64,000 nt of DNA from assembly GCF_034702125.1 (NCBI RefSeq), contig NC_085868.1:36118253-36182252 (forward strand). Direction: 5' to 3'. Position numbers and translations under genes: made by a program. Positions 1 to 12,057 of the stretch are shown one piece after another. Source of the stretch: Engraulis encrasicolus (taxonomy: Eukaryota > Chordata > Actinopteri > Clupeiformes > Engraulidae). How positions within the stretch are numbered: the first letter of the stretch is position 1; each line of letters starts with the position of its first letter. A model generated the notes under the pieces. It was not told where the DNA came from. It was given only the letters and a program-made list of their open reading frames with translations, and searched no databases.

Positions 1-1625
1 ACCACAACATACTAATTGACCGCCTTGAATCTTGGGTAGGCTTGTCCGTCACGTCTTAGAGTGGTTCAAAACATATATTACAGGGAAGACAGTTTTTTTT
101 GTCACCATCGGAGAATACGTCTCCAACAAGTATGATGTGCCTTTTGGAGTCGCTCAGGGTAGTTGCCTTGGGCCCTCTCCTCTTTGCTCTCTATATGTTT
201 CCCCTGGGCTCCATCATCAAGAGAGCACAATGTTGATTTTCATAGCTATGCCGATGACACTCAACTATATAGCCTCTGTCGAGCCTAGCCAAACCACTGC
301 CATTCATGCCTTGACTAAATGCATGTCTGCCATTACAGATTGGATGAACAGTTAACTTCCTAAAATTAAATGAGGATAAAACTGAAGTGTTTGCTCATTG
401 GGCCTAAGAAAAAACGTGCAAAACTCCACTCAAGCCTAGGTGACCTAAGCATACACATTAAAGATAAGGTTTACTAGCCTAGGTGTGGTCATAGACTCGG
501 ATTGAGCTTTGAGCCTCACATCAACAAGATAACAAAATCTGCTTTTTTTTTTCCATCTTAGAAATGTCAACAAAGTGCGCGGCTTGGCCCCCCGACAAGA
601 CGCTGAGAAACTTATTCATGCCTTTGTCACCAGTAGGATAGACTACTGCAATGCTTCTTTTCTCTGGTCTCCCCAAAAAAATTAATTGACAAATTGCAAC
701 TCATTCAAAATTCTGCGGCAAGAATCCTAACAAGAACCAGAATGAGAGAGCACATCTCTCCTGTCTTGGCAGACCTGCACTGGTTACCTGTCTCATACAG
801 AATCGACTTTAAAGATTCTGCTCACAGTATTTAAAGCATTAAATGGACTTGCCCCTAGCTATATCTCAGACATGCTCTCCTTTTTATGCCCCTGCTCGAG
901 CTCTCAGTCCACTGATGCCAAGCTGCTAAGGACCCCCACCCCCCCCGCAGAAGAAGATCGGCGACGCCGCGTTTGCCTGCTATGCGCCCAAGAGATGGAA
1001 CACCCTCCCCATCGAGATCCGATCAGCCACCTCCGCCGACTCCTTTAAGAAGCAGCTGAAGACCCACCTCTTCATCCTTGCCAACTCCTAGCTGCCAAGA
1101 CGTCATAGTGTCCCAGCCGCCGCAGCGCCCTTACTACTCGCAATCCAGCCCTGGCAGGGGGCTCCCCTAGGTGGCCGCTGGTCTCTGCCTGAGGTTTCTT
1201 CCTGACTACAGGGGGTCTTTTTTCTCAGACCTCAATGAGCTTTTTTTCCCCCTCACAAACTATGAATCAAGCGAAAGGGAGTTTTTCCTCACCCCTGATG
1301 CCACCAGGGCCGCACCTGAGCGCCCAATCTCTGTGTGACTATCTATGACTTATGATAGGCCCAGCCACTATGGACCGTACACATCTAAGAATCCTGGTCC
1401 TAACCTACGTTGACCTTATGACTCTACATTCTCTGTCTATCTCTTCTTCCTCTGCCTTCCTGCTTTTTCTGCCTCTCCTCTATACCTCTCCTTTTAAATC
1501 TATCTCTCCTCTCCTTTTAAATCTATCTCTAACAATGTTTTTTCCCATTTGTTAAGCACTTTGAGTTACATGCCTTGTATGACACAGTGCTATACAAATA
1601 CAATTATTATTATTATTATTATTAC
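1..1625 (+). mobile_element. LINE (CR1/L2/Rex-like) 3' part, degenerate
   Basis: Translation in broken frames shows the end of a non-LTR reverse transcriptase. The catalytic box YADDTQLY is at about 247-270, followed by LKLNEDKTEV (about 360-390), RNVNKVRGLAPRQDAEKLIHAF (in part, 560-620) and the C-terminal LHWLPVSYRIDFK (about 778-815). The 3' end has the typical tail of these LINEs: 'aagcactttgagt', 'gctatacaaata', then an ATT microsatellite at 1603-1624. Frameshifts and stops mean it is dead. It fills the intron upstream of the first wbp4 exon seen here. The family assignment is from remembered consensus features. Confidence 0.85.
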
Positions 1626-1938
1626 ATGTTGCATTTTTAGATCGAAACCCACAACCACTCTCACTGCCTACCTTTTGAAGTTAACTTGTTATAACTCATA
1701 TGGACCAGTAGATGGTGCTGTGTATTCTGGGGGAAAAAAACCCCGCTATTCTGCCAGAAGGAAATAAAAGACATGACTTATGTGGACCCTCCTGGCAACT
1801 AGACCACTGCCCTGACTTTGTGGAGAGATAAGCGTTGGCAGTGACGATATTGCACGTAATATTGTTGGTGCATGACTGACACCCCTGTGACCCCTCCCTC
1901 ACCCCCCTGACCCCCTGCCCTGTCCTGTCATGCTACAG
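1626..1938. other. wbp4 intron, nothing else recognised
   Basis: Intronic sequence between the LINE tail and the first visible wbp4 exon. No gene, RNA or clear repeat seen. Confidence 0.5.
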
Positions 1939-2062
1939 ATTAAGAAGAAGAGCATCGACAAGGCCAAGAAGGACGATAAGCAGTCGAAAGAGTTTGCAGC
2001 CATGGAGGAGGCAGCCATGAGAGCATACGAGGAGGATATGAGGAGGCTGCAAGCAGAATCAG
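1939..2062 (+). CDS. wbp4: wbp4 exon: helix after the zinc finger
   Basis: Begins after 'tgctacag' and ends before 'gtgagc'. Encodes IKKKSIDKAKKDDKQSKEFA... then AMRAYEEDMRRLQAES, a charged helix found in all WBP4 proteins. It enters in phase 0 and leaves one base over. Confidence 0.9.
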
Positions 2063-5000
2063 GTGAGCTAATTGAAAACTTTTTGAGGTAACTGTATAGA
2101 ATACGGTTCACATTTTAGCCACTAATACCCAACTACTCTCTGTATAGATGACTTATAAGACATGTATAACATGTTAAGCAAAACCAAGGGCCTACAAAGT
2201 CCCATAAAGAAAATTGTGAATACCCACCTAACAACATAAGTTAATGGATTCTGCTTCACACACACATTTCTGCTACACAGGCATGTTACACAGGCATGCA
2301 TTAGTGGTTAACAAGCGAGCCTGTTCCAAAGTGTTGCCCTGTGTCAGAGGAGGTCCACAGGTCACGACTTGACGAAACGAGCTCCCAAAAAAAGACAACA
2401 CGGGTCATTCCATGTCAATTTGGGTATTTTGCATCGCCATTAAGAGCTTTCAATGTTGCAAGGGTGTGACTTAACCCATTGACGCCTAAGGCACCTGCAA
2501 AAAAGGGTGCTGAATGCCTGATCCTTTTTAAGAAAAGCTGCCCTCAGCCTATAAAAACCTAAATATCTCAGCTTCTGAAGCACATGCACTAAGACCCTCA
2601 ACTTTCATTAGAATGTGTTCATTCATCTCAAACAAACAGAGCTTTTTAATAAAGTTGTCTCAAATCTCATGAGCCTGAATGTTGCGTAATGCAGCTCCAG
2701 GCCCCAGGCCAATGTTGTGCGACGCAACATCAGGCATCAATGGGTTAAATGTACTATGTGAATGAATAGAGGATGAATGCATGGTGTGCCGCCCATCTAA
2801 TTCAGACCCTCTAGCCTGTTTGTACCTAAATATTGGGGTCAGATGCTACATGCCAAATACAGTTCTGGGGTCCTACCTGGTCTCTATAAAGGAATATTGA
2901 TAACAAGTTTCATTTAGATGAATTACACCACACTGAAAATTAAAAGGTGGCAAACAGAAAACAAAAACTGTTAAAGGGGCACAATGTAGGGTGACATTGT
3001 TTGTGCGGTGCCCGTGGGAAGCCTGTCTCAAAATCTACACGGTCATGAAAAAATGCTGTTTAAATAAACTAGCTGTGAGAATGTTTTTCATCAAGGAATG
3101 CCAGCAGTTGAAACAAATCTGAGTGAAAATGGTATGTAAAGCGATTTTTATTATGAGAAGTCTTTCTCACGACACTTGTAGCGGATTTAGGGTTTTCTGA
3201 CCGCAGACCTTGGAAGTGGTCGCGAGCGTCATCGTTCACTTTACTAATGACTCAAATAATCATCGGCTGACTCCGGGCAGTGTGACTAATTAAACTTTTA
3301 ATGCTACCTAGAGCCACTTAAACATAGTTGAAAACAAGTTTTCCCCAGCACTTTATTGATTAGGTCACTTTGGCAACAAACTCCTACGCCTTTGACTAAG
3401 TCATCCTTAAAAAAAATAAAGATTCTATGTTGTGAATGTAATTTCTAAAGCTGCTTCGCCAAAAAAGTATACTTTTGGAAGATTTCATACACTGTAGGCC
3501 ATGTGAAACTGCTCAACATAGCCTTTTCAGTGATGATGTCTCTGATACTGGCTAACCCCCACCACCCTGACTAATGACAATTCTGCGGTGAACGCTGGTG
3601 TTGTAAAAAAAATTAAAATCGGAATGTGCTAACCAGCAGTATCCCTCTTCTGTGTACTTTATTACAGCGTTTCCCAAACTTTTTTACTTGCGCACCCCCT
3701 TGTACATTTCAATGTGGTTCGTGCACCCCCTAATCGAATGTTTTGGTGTACTTATGGGAACTCAAATATGGCTTCACTGTACATTATGCAGAGTCCTTTA
3801 GGGAATCCTCATTTTCCAATAGACATCAATATTCCTAAAGCATACAATTCACCATACAATTAAAAACTACTTCATTTTCTTTAAATCTGTATAGAAACAC
3901 ATATCCGCCATTGCTCAATTCAGCTCGCGCACCCCCTTGTGGCAGGCCACGCACCCCCAGGGGTGCACGCACCCCAGTTTGGGAAACCCTGCTTTATTAG
4001 ATGCTGGAGGTTGCAATTGGTATGTTGCCATTACGATTTGGATGATGTGACCTTTCATAGCAGCTAATAGTGACACATTTCCCTTCTTGTCTCCACTTTT
4101 GTTTTTTGGGTTTTTTTTTTCATTTGATGACCATGCAGTACCAATATGTGCATACTGTAGGTAGGGAGGTAAATTGGGATCGAGTCACAAGGGCCCCAGG
4201 TATGTAGGGGTCCACATGGAAATGGATCTAAGGTGGAAATGTGAGTTGGGAGGTTCCATTGAAGCTGGTTGTGCATAGAGCCCAGCATGTGCTGCTACAC
4301 CCCTCAACATGTGGCAGCAGGAAGCCGTATGGTATGGTCAGAGATTCTATAAGTATAGAGATATGCCAACATAATAGGTTTCTATGGGCACCTAATGTGA
4401 CCAGGTTCCGGTCTGCCTAAAGGGTCGTGTCACAATGCTCCTAGCATTGAATAGAACAGTCCTCAGGTCTGCCTAGGTCTGCCTAAAGGGGGATTTCCCC
4501 CCCAATAATAGAACCAGCGAACAATGGGCCAATGGAACCTCTCTCTCTCTACTCTCTCTGGTATGGTCAAGTGTTGATTCATGTTTTTGAGTACCGATGG
4601 TTCTTATTCTTCTGCGATACAGGGACATCTGAACCTGAGCCTCAAGCTAAGGTGGAGCAGCCTAAACAGCAACCGAGGAGTCAGAAAGACAAGTCAAACA
4701 AAAAGACTGACGGCAGAACAGAAGCTGATGTCTGGGTTGAAAGTTCGACCGATGATGGACACGTCTACTACTATAACTCCATAACAGGAGGTGGGGGCCA
4801 ATTTCAGAATTGACGGAATTTCTGTACATTTCAAAATGTGGTTTTAAATGTGGTTCACGCTACCCTTGACTTATTTACACCTGATGGCGCTGTGCTTTTT
4901 TGGTCAGCCCTTTCCAAGATCCTGGCCATTCTAAATTTCTGACCAAGCACATGTCTGAACGTGCTCCAAATACCATCCCAAAAGTTGTGCAACATCAGCA

Positions 5001-8000
5001 GACACTTTATAGCACAGCAATAACCTTTGGGATGATATTTGGACTGCGCTAAGACCTTTTCTTAAAAATGTAAACCAACCATGCCCCACTTTAATGACCA
5101 GGATATCAGTAAGGGCTGAACAAAAAACAAAAAAAAGTTATGTCACTAGTAACTGACAAAGTCAAGGGTAGAGTGAGAAATACACCATGTTGAAATTGAC
5201 AACACTTGCGCACACACACAGCAAGTTTTTACTGAATCTCAGTTGTACGTCAGATGGATGCTGTTAGTGCTGTTAGTTGTTGCCTGGGGACTACACGGTA
5301 ATTACTTTCAATAGTGGTTAAAATGATCAATACCACGAAATTACAGACATTACTAAACAAATACCACCTCATTAGCGATTTGTGAAGTATTACTTTCAGG
5401 TTCGTATTATTGTTAATAATAATTATTATTATTAGTGACATGCTACAGTACATACAGTACTACTAGTTGTAGTAGTGGATAGGGATGCACCGATACTTTC
5501 GGCACCCGATACTGCTCATTGTACTCGTACTCGTACTCGTCAAGCACTTGCCGATACCAGGAACGATACTGCTATTACACAAAACAATGCAAAATCTTGT
5601 CACATTCTGTGGACTTGAAAGCAGCATGGCAAAAAGTGCCACCTCATACATTTACTAACATTTAAATCTACATGGAAATGGACAATACAATTATCACAGG
5701 TGGAAAAAAACAAGGCCATGCATTTATTTTCATTGTATTTTGGTGGTAAAAGGTATCGGTATCGGTACTCGGTATCGGCAGTTACATACATTAATGTACT
5801 CGTACTTGTAACGGTTTTCAAAAAAGTGGTATCGGTGCATCTCTAGTAGTGGAACAAATGGTACAATTGGTCCGTTTGTGTGTCCGTCTGTAGAAGCCCA
5901 ATGGGATAAACCAGAGGGATTTCAAGACCAGAGTCAGTCCAAGCAACAAACGGAGGTACGTGTTGGCAAATGTGGATATCCAAGTGAATATACAATACTC
6001 ATCGTACCATACTGAGTTCATCAACAACTAACTGCAGGATCTAGAGTGGAGTGTTTTCTTCAACATTGTTCTGCTTTATTTATCCATATGCAGTCGGGGT
6101 CTCCCTGGATGGAGGCTTTGAGTCCGGATGGGTTCACCTACTACTACAACACAGAGACGGGAGGTGAGCGCTGTCCTCCATTACTATGGCCAACATCTGC
6201 AGTATGAAAACGAGCGATATACAGGGTGCGATTTGTAGGGGGGGATGGGGGGGATTGTCCCCCCTTCTGGTTTTGATACCTCCACTTTTCCTACAGGATT
6301 TTAATATTTGCGGTATGTAACTCCATTGTTAATGCTTAAAATCTGAAACGTATCCCCCCCTCCTGGTTCTTCAACAAATCGCCCTGGCAATATAGACACA
6401 AACATGATGTATTGGCGTAATGCGTTGTCAGCGTTTGAATATCAAGCCGATTTTCATAACCATTGGTGGCCTTCACTCTGCTATCAGGTCTAATTCCTTT
6501 CTTTTTCTCATCTCCAACTTTTTAGCAACAATTTAGCTATGCATTTTATGTTTTTCTTTTATTTTCCTATCTAATCCTGTGATCACTTTCAGATTTTGGT
6601 CTAGTTTCTCGTTCAGCAGAAATGATAGCAGTGACCTTGTCATTTTTGATATTTTATTTATATTAAATTGTTATTATTTAATCTTCCCATTATTTCTATC
6701 TGTACTAAGAGTTGAGCTGGGAGAAGAAAAAAAAAAACCTTCTTAGTTTTGATGATCATTTATATCACGTTGTTTTTATTATGAGTTATTTCTTATATTT
6801 GTATTGGTCTTCATTCTTTCCAAGAGTCGAGCTGGGCGAAGCCTGAAGGTTTCCCCTCTGAGAGCAGCAGCTCATCATCATCAGCATCAGCACCAGCAGT
6901 GCCAGGGGAGGCGGAGGATGCAGCGGAGGTGGGGGAGCCGTCTCCCCCCAAACCGGAGCCTCTCTCTGGGGACGAGAACAGCTCAAACGGGGCCAAAGCC
7001 TCCGCCGACACCGAAGAGCCCAAGCAACAGACTAAAGTGCCCAAAATAAGTTTCAGGGTGAGCCTACTGTATTTGTCCTTCACTTGGATTGGAAGTGTGA
7101 TGATTATTTTTTAACTTAACACCAATTCCTGTTCAGGGACTACAGACGAATATTAGCCTTTTGGCTATAATCTGCCTCAGTTGTATATTGCACTGTCCCT
7201 GCTAAATAAACAATAAGTGAAATAAATGAAATGAGCAGTGATTGGCAACCTGTGTCCATAGCTTACAATTCAATTCCACATATCCCAAAATACCTGGCTT
7301 TACCTTTTCCAAATTACTAGTAGGTTAAATCAGGCCACTTGGAATATGTGGTAATGGATTATAGCTTCAGAATCCAGGTTGCCTTTCAGGTGACTGCTTT
7401 AGAAGGGTCTTTCTGTGAGGAGCTCTGCTCCCAGTGTAGTAGTAGATTTGAAGTCATTTGTTGTGCTACTAACCTTTTCTACCGTTGAATTGCTACTAAA
7501 ATTGGTTTTGCTTGTGGGCCAAGGATTTTGCTCATACAATATTCAGTGTTTCCCATACATTGAGGAAACTATGGCGCACTGCCATAGTTTAAATTTGGCT
7601 GCCATAGTTCCGAAAATGTAAAAAAAAACAATAGTTTTTTAAAGGATTTCCGTTTTTAAAAAAAAAACTATTTGAAAAACGATTTCCTTCGCATTTTCCT
7701 CCTGGAGTAAATACATCCTGTAGAGAAAACCATGAGTGCTAGAAAGACAGAGGGATCAAAAGCCTAGTCAAGTTGTTGTAGTTAACTTGGGTTTGGGAGC
7801 AATTAAAAAAAAAAAACCTTCAGAGAAGGGACAGTTGGGATCAGTTTACTGACACTCCCCAGGCTTTGTTTTACAGTTGTATGATAATGAGTTTGGCGAC
7901 AGGCCTTCATTGACACAGCAGAGGAGACACCGGGCTGCATATAGAAATGAATGTGTAATGAATGTGAATATAGACATTAATGTGTAATATGTTCAGCCTT

Positions 8001-10660
8001 TTTACTGGGAGGAATTTTGAAAAACTGGCCCTGTGACGAGCACCCCTCATGTACACTCGCCTCCAAAAGAGTTGTCGCCTATCCATCTGTTTGGAATAAC
8101 AGCTAATAACCTGACTTTCAATTAATCACTTGGCTTCAGAAGTCACTCATATGAAAGCTACAACCCTCCCGAATGAAAATGTATGTACAAAAATAAATTT
8201 CATGCACCAACGAAAGATTGACCCTTCATTGAACACAGACAGGGCAGATTTTCACAAGACAAAAGTTTTGTCGCCTATCGAACATAATGTGAAAATGAGC
8301 AGATAAGTAACTTCAAAACACTTCAAATACGCAGATTGGGTGTCATACTTAATCACTGAATCACTCTCACCTCTCCAGAAAATCAACTTTGGCCTTAGGT
8401 GTATGTTTAGGGTCATTGTAATCATGGAAAGCAACACAATGAAAATCAATGGAGTTCAATGAGAGATGGTGACATATTCGCTATTCGTAGAGCAATACAT
8501 GTTTAACCTCATGATGTAATCAACGATAAAAGCCCTCAACTCCTGCAGCATGCATGCAGCTCCTCATAAGAGCTGTGTCTGTACCATGTTTCACGTTATG
8601 CACCATTTCTCTTTTTTCATATTCTTCATCTCCAACACCATATAGTTTTGATGCTATCAGTTCTAAAATGGTTGATCTTGGGATCTTGACTTCAGAGTAT
8701 GAGTCCCATTAGCCTTCATTTTTGTCAGAATTAGGCCTGACATACTCTTGGCTGGCTTTTTTGAGACAGGACAGTGGGAGAGACTTCTTTGGTGTTAAAG
8801 GTGAAGAATTTGGAATAAATACATGGTGTTTAAAGTCAAACATGGGAGGGATACAGCTCTTATGTGGAGCTGCATGCATGCTGCTGGTGTGTGAGGGCTT
8901 TTATCATTGATTACATCATGAAGTTAAAAATGTATTGCTCTACGAATAGCAAATATGTCACCATCTCCCATTGAACTCCATTGATTTTCATTGTGTTGCT
9001 TTCCATGATTACAATGACCCTAAACATACACCTAAGGCCAAAGTTGATTTTCTGGAGAGGTGAGAGTGATTCAGTGATTAAGTATGACACCCGATCTGCG
9101 TTTTTGAAGTGTTTTGAAGAGACTTATCTGCTCATTTTCACATTATGTTCGATAGGCGACAAAACTTTTGTCTTGTGAAAATCTGCCCTGTCTGTGGTCA
9201 TTAAAGGGTCAATCTTTCTTTGGTGCATGAAATTTATTTTTGTACATTCATTTCCATTCGAGAGGGTTGTAGCTTTCATATGAGTGACTTCTGAAGCCAA
9301 GTGATTAATTGAAAGTCAGGTTATTAGCTGTTATTCCAAACAGATGGGTAGGCGACAACTCTTTATGAGGCGAGTGTAGAATGTGTACGCCTATGTGTGT
9401 GGGGAAAAAGGCATAGCCTAGTGTTGAATAGCCTAGTGTGTTGCAAACAGAAATGATTCACTCTACTGATTTTTTTTCTGAAGTTCTACTATACATGTCA
9501 TGGGTAAAATCTTATCGTAATTTCTCAAAACAGAAATGGCTTAAATGTTGGTCTTTAGTTTCTCCATGTGCAATGTCATACTTAACTCATTGTTTTGCCA
9601 TTTTGCATTTACGTTGTGTGAATTTCTACAACCCCCCCAACAACAACAAAAAATCCCGGCTGCCCCCATAGTTTCCAAAATTTCTGTGGGAAACACTGAA
9701 TATTGTATGTAATCGTTGTAGAAAAATTTTCTTCTAACTTAGAAACAATACGAGTACATGTGTGTGGCTGAATTAAATAGTTTGTAATGGTCATGGCATA
9801 ACTCCCCCTCTCCCCAGAAAAGGAAAGAGGAGAAGGCAGAGTCACCTGGAGAGGAGGTAAAAGAGGGCAGTGATGAAGATGATGGTGCTGAGAAAAAGGA
9901 GGAAGATGAAGAGGAGAAGAAGGAAGGTTCTGGAGACGTCTCGAGCCCTGACTCTGGTAAAGAGGAAGAGGAGGAAGTGGCGCCTGCCAAGAAGCCACGG
10001 ATCAACGCCTATGGAGTCTGGGAGCAGATTGAGGAGGAGGAGGACCCGTAGTGAGTAGAGCGCACGCACGCACGCACACGCACGCACACACACACGAGGA
10101 TAACACCCATGACTTGCTTACACATGACCATGAAACACACTCAAAGGTGTTTATCTTGGATTCAGAATGGGGTTGGATGTTAGATTTTCTTTCTCACACA
10201 CACACACACGATCCACCAATAATAATCCACCTCCATCATCATGTAAAACATAACATTTGTGGATGGGCAGCACAAATATTGGAACTAAAATATTACAGCA
10301 TTTGCAACAGTCAGCGTTCATCATTTGCAAGGTTTGTTATTGCGTACCACGCACACACAGTTGCGGTCTTGTGTTTTTACTGCTCTGAAGTCAGAAACGA
10401 ATGATGGGTGGACAAGCCAAGTAAAATTCACCTTTTTGTCGCCTTCCAACAGTGAGAACGTGGACCTGCAGTTGCCGCAGGTGGACACCGGGGACGCTGC
10501 AGCTGCCCCAGCAGAGATGCCAGCTGAGCCCAAGCCCAAATTCAGGGAGCGCAAAATTACGTCTCTAGGCGACGAGGGGGACGCTGGGGCCACCTTCCGC
10601 AAGAGGAAGACAGAGAATGGCAAATCCAGGAACCTCCGCAAGAGGGGGAAGGACGACTAA
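1939..10660 (+). CDS. wbp4: WW domain-binding protein 4 (spliceosomal), 5'-partial gene span
   Basis: Exons: 1939-2062, 4623-4790, 5894-5955, 6094-6163, 6825-7057, 9818-10050, 10453-10660. All junctions are GT-AG and the phases agree, giving 365 residues in the window. WBP4/FBP21 is a U2-associated splicing factor with an N-terminal matrin-type zinc finger and two WW domains that bind proline-rich splicing proteins. The zinc-finger exons are off the left edge, since the sequence begins at the IKKKSIDKAKK helix that follows the finger. WW1 is split between the second and third exons (WVESSTDDGHVYYYN ... EAQWDKPEGF), and WW2 between the fourth and fifth (PWMEALSPDGFTYYYN ... SSWAKPEGF). An acidic/lysine-rich linker follows, then the conserved tail KTENGKSRNLRKRGKDD. 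It is tail-to-tail with mtrf1. Identification is secure; exact exon ends are by eye. Confidence 0.92.
2471..2748. mobile_element. MITE with TTAA ends
   Basis: Inverted ends: 'ttaacccattgacgcct' on the left, 'aggcatcaatgggttaa' on the right. A TTAA flank with CCC...GGG ends is the piggyBac style. No ORF, so it is non-autonomous. Confidence 0.6.
2971..3315. mobile_element. MITE copy (family also at 33231-33581)
   Basis: Starts 'aaaggggcacaatgtaggg' and ends near 'taatgctacctagagcc'. The same sequence occurs in the opposite orientation at 33231-33581, inside tnfsf11, including shared blocks such as 'gaatgtttttcatca' and 'gccgtgggaag'-like segments. Two diverged copies in separate introns show it is an interspersed element. 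Confidence 0.65.
3666..3990. mobile_element. MITE with 'gtttcccaaact' inverted ends
   Basis: Left end 'gcgtttcccaaactttt', right end 'agtttgggaaaccctgc'. The inside is repeated 'gcgcaccccctt' motifs. A related shorter piece with 'cccaaact' ... 'agtttggga' lies at 42118-42368. Non-coding, hAT-like by the look of its ends. Confidence 0.6.
4623..4790 (+). CDS. wbp4: wbp4 exon: linker and first half of WW1
   Basis: Follows 'gcgatacag'; donor 'ggag|gtgggg'. Encodes TSEPEPQAKVEQPKQQPR... and WVESSTDDGHVYYYNSITG, the first two strands of WW1. Confidence 0.9.
4820..5200. mobile_element. palindromic MITE (family also at 19842-20193 and 38628-39028)
   Basis: Left arm contains 'cacgctacccttgactt' and the right arm its complement 'gtcaagggtagagtg', ending 'catgttgaaattgac'. 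The same arms occur in mtrf1 intron 3 and downstream of tnfsf11. No ORF. Confidence 0.65.
5479..5846. mobile_element. MITE with 'agggatgcaccgata' inverted ends
   Basis: Left end 'tagggatgcaccgatac', right end 'gtatcggtgcatctcta'. Inside are repeats of 'ctcgtact' and 'ggtatcggtatcggta'. It stops only about 47 bp before the next wbp4 exon. Such ends are common in fish hAT-derived MITEs. Confidence 0.65.
5894..5955 (+). CDS. wbp4: wbp4 exon: second half of WW1
   Basis: Acceptor 'ccgtctgtag', donor 'gtacgt'. Encodes (E)AQWDKPEGFQDQSQSKQQTE, with the second Trp of WW1. The phases fit the exons on both sides. Confidence 0.9.
6094..6163 (+). CDS. wbp4: wbp4 exon: first half of WW2
   Basis: Acceptor 'catatgcag', donor 'gtgagc'. 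Encodes SGSPWMEALSPDGFTYYYNT and ETG, the first Trp and the Tyr cluster of WW2. Confidence 0.9.
6825..7057 (+). CDS. wbp4: wbp4 exon: second half of WW2, Ser/Glu/Pro linker
   Basis: Acceptor 'ctttccaag', donor 'agg|gtgagc'. Encodes (E)SSWAKPEGFPSES, a Ser tract, then acidic and Pro-rich sequence with PPKPEPLSGDENSS. It ends on a codon boundary at ISFR. Confidence 0.88.
7533..9709. mobile_element. hAT-like element flanked by a 23-bp perfect inverted repeat
   Basis: The ends at 7533-7555 and 9687-9709 are perfect inverted repeats. Their core is CAGTGTTTCCCA, and the outer part 'catacaatatt' is also inverted. CAGTG...CACTG ends are typical of hAT (Ac/Charlie) transposons. No transposase is readable. 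A separate fold-back element (8050-9375) lies inside it. All of this sits in the intron between two wbp4 exons. Confidence 0.6.
8050..9375. mobile_element. 1.3-kb fold-back (long inverted repeat) element, Tc1/mariner-like ends
   Basis: The left arm 8050-8580 is nearly the exact reverse complement of the right arm 8850-9375. Both arms translate to the same pseudo-peptide starting MIFIVLLSMITMTLNIHLRP, once per strand (8252-8449 minus, 8981-9178 plus). The ends read 'tacactcgcct' ... 'aggcgagtgta', i.e. CACTCGCCT flanked by TA, as for TA-inserting elements. There is no transposase, and the loop is about 270 bp. Confidence 0.75.
9818..10050 (+). CDS. wbp4: wbp4 exon: acidic and Lys-rich linker
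   Basis: Acceptor 'ctctccccag', donor 'gacccgta|gtgagt'. Encodes KRKEEKAESPGEEVKEGSDE, long Glu/Lys runs, then AKKPRINAYGVWEQIEEEED. The Tyr codon is completed by the next exon. Confidence 0.9.
10453..10660 (+). CDS. wbp4: wbp4 terminal exon
   Basis: Acceptor 'cttccaacag', stop TAA at 10658-10660. Encodes (Y)ENVDLQLPQVDTGD, then FRERKITSLGDEGDAG and the hallmark tail RKTENGKSRNLRKRGKDD. Confidence 0.92.
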
Positions 10661-11485
10661 GAGAACGAACATACTTTTTTGGATCATTTAAAAAATATAG
10701 CATTGTAGAAGATATGGCCAGGATGAGCTCAGGAAATTTTCAGGCTAGTGTTTTTTCCCCCGGTCCAATCGTGAGATTTGTAAGTTTATTGGAAATTAAG
10801 TTGTCATCTTAAGTGTGTGAGTGTGAGTGTGCGTGCGCTGTGTGTGTCCTCGAATGTGTGTGCTGGCTACGTTTAAGTTGCTAAGTTGTGGATGGAGGGT
10901 CAAACCAGTACACAGCGTGTAGTCATTTGGTGAAACCAATGAATGGGCAGAATGATTCCTGTTTAAAATGAATGATTGTCAGATTTGAGAGATCATCTTT
11001 TATAGCTAACTGCGAAACAAGAACTCTGTGGCACATGTTCTTTCAAAGGAAGTATTTGTCTTCTGCAAAGAACCTGCTTTTTATTTTCACTTCTCTTTAG
11101 TGGCCCTTGTCATTCAAGTATGGAGATCATAGTTTTATTTTTGTTGTTGTTTTTTCAAACTTGGACATCCACACTTTCCCTTCAGACATTTTTGTCTTGT
11201 ATTTATGTAAAGGTATTTTTCTATGGTTGCCTTGAAAAAACTATGTATGTTGGTCTCCTTGATGTCATTAGTAAAACCTCACTTTGTGGTTTAACATGAA
11301 ATTGTTTGACTTTCACTTACTGGTAGCATTTGTGCTCATTTTCAAGCTATTGCTGATTGTCAATATTGTTTTCGTAAGGCTGGACTTTCAAATGTGTTTT
11401 CAAATAACATAGTATACTTGGATGAAATGCTCCATAAAAATCTTTACATGGATCTGGAGAGCTTCACTTGACAAAGTGATTAAAA

Positions 11486-11491
11486 AATAAA
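11486..11491 (+). other. wbp4 polyadenylation signal AATAAA
   Basis: First AATAAA on the plus strand after the wbp4 stop. It would give a 3' UTR of about 840 nt (10661 to about 11510), which otherwise shows no feature. Confidence 0.5.
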
Positions 11492-11509
11492 CGTTCAATA
11501 CACTATATT

Positions 11510-12057
11510 CACCTTGATGGCAGTAGTCACCTGCGTCATCACTATTGTGGTTGTTGGTTTGATTCATTTCACAAATTCTGTAATTGCCGAGACCTTTTTT
11601 AATGATTATTTCCTTGTCCAGTGCATCACAGCCCCCACACCACACCTCAGAGTAGCGTAGAACATAGTGAGAATGCATTAGTGTGTAGAGTACTAATGGG
11701 GAAACTGGCACACTCGTTTGGGCAGCTGTCTTCTATAACTCTGTTTCAGGGAGATACTGTTTACATTACAGGTTGTCAGGTTCTTCGGCAACAAGCTGCC
11801 GTGAGATAAGAGTGGGAGGAGTTTGTGTGCGTCCACTCATAGTACCAGACACATTCAGCCAGCCACACCCAGAACTAAGCTGTCATTTATGTTTTATTTC
11901 TATTTAAAATTCTTTTTTTTTTCTTAACTGCAATCTTGCAATCTCCTTGAGGGGTCGTGAGTCACTGTAAAGTGTTAATCTTCGAAAGGCAGACAATTTG
12001 TCCTGAGTCCAACATTCCGTGTCGTATCATATGCTGCCTCTTCAGAAGAGTCTCCTG
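11510..12057. other. intergenic, nothing recognised
   Basis: Between the wbp4 3' UTR and a MITE; no coding or RNA signal seen. Confidence 0.4.

Noticed and set aside
8252..9178. Two identical 65-codon frames on opposite strands
   Set aside because: They come from the two arms of a fold-back transposon and have no transposase or other known motif.
10325..10660. ORF beginning at 10325 as a separate gene
   Set aside because: Only the part from 10453 is coding, as the last wbp4 exon; the preceding part is intron.
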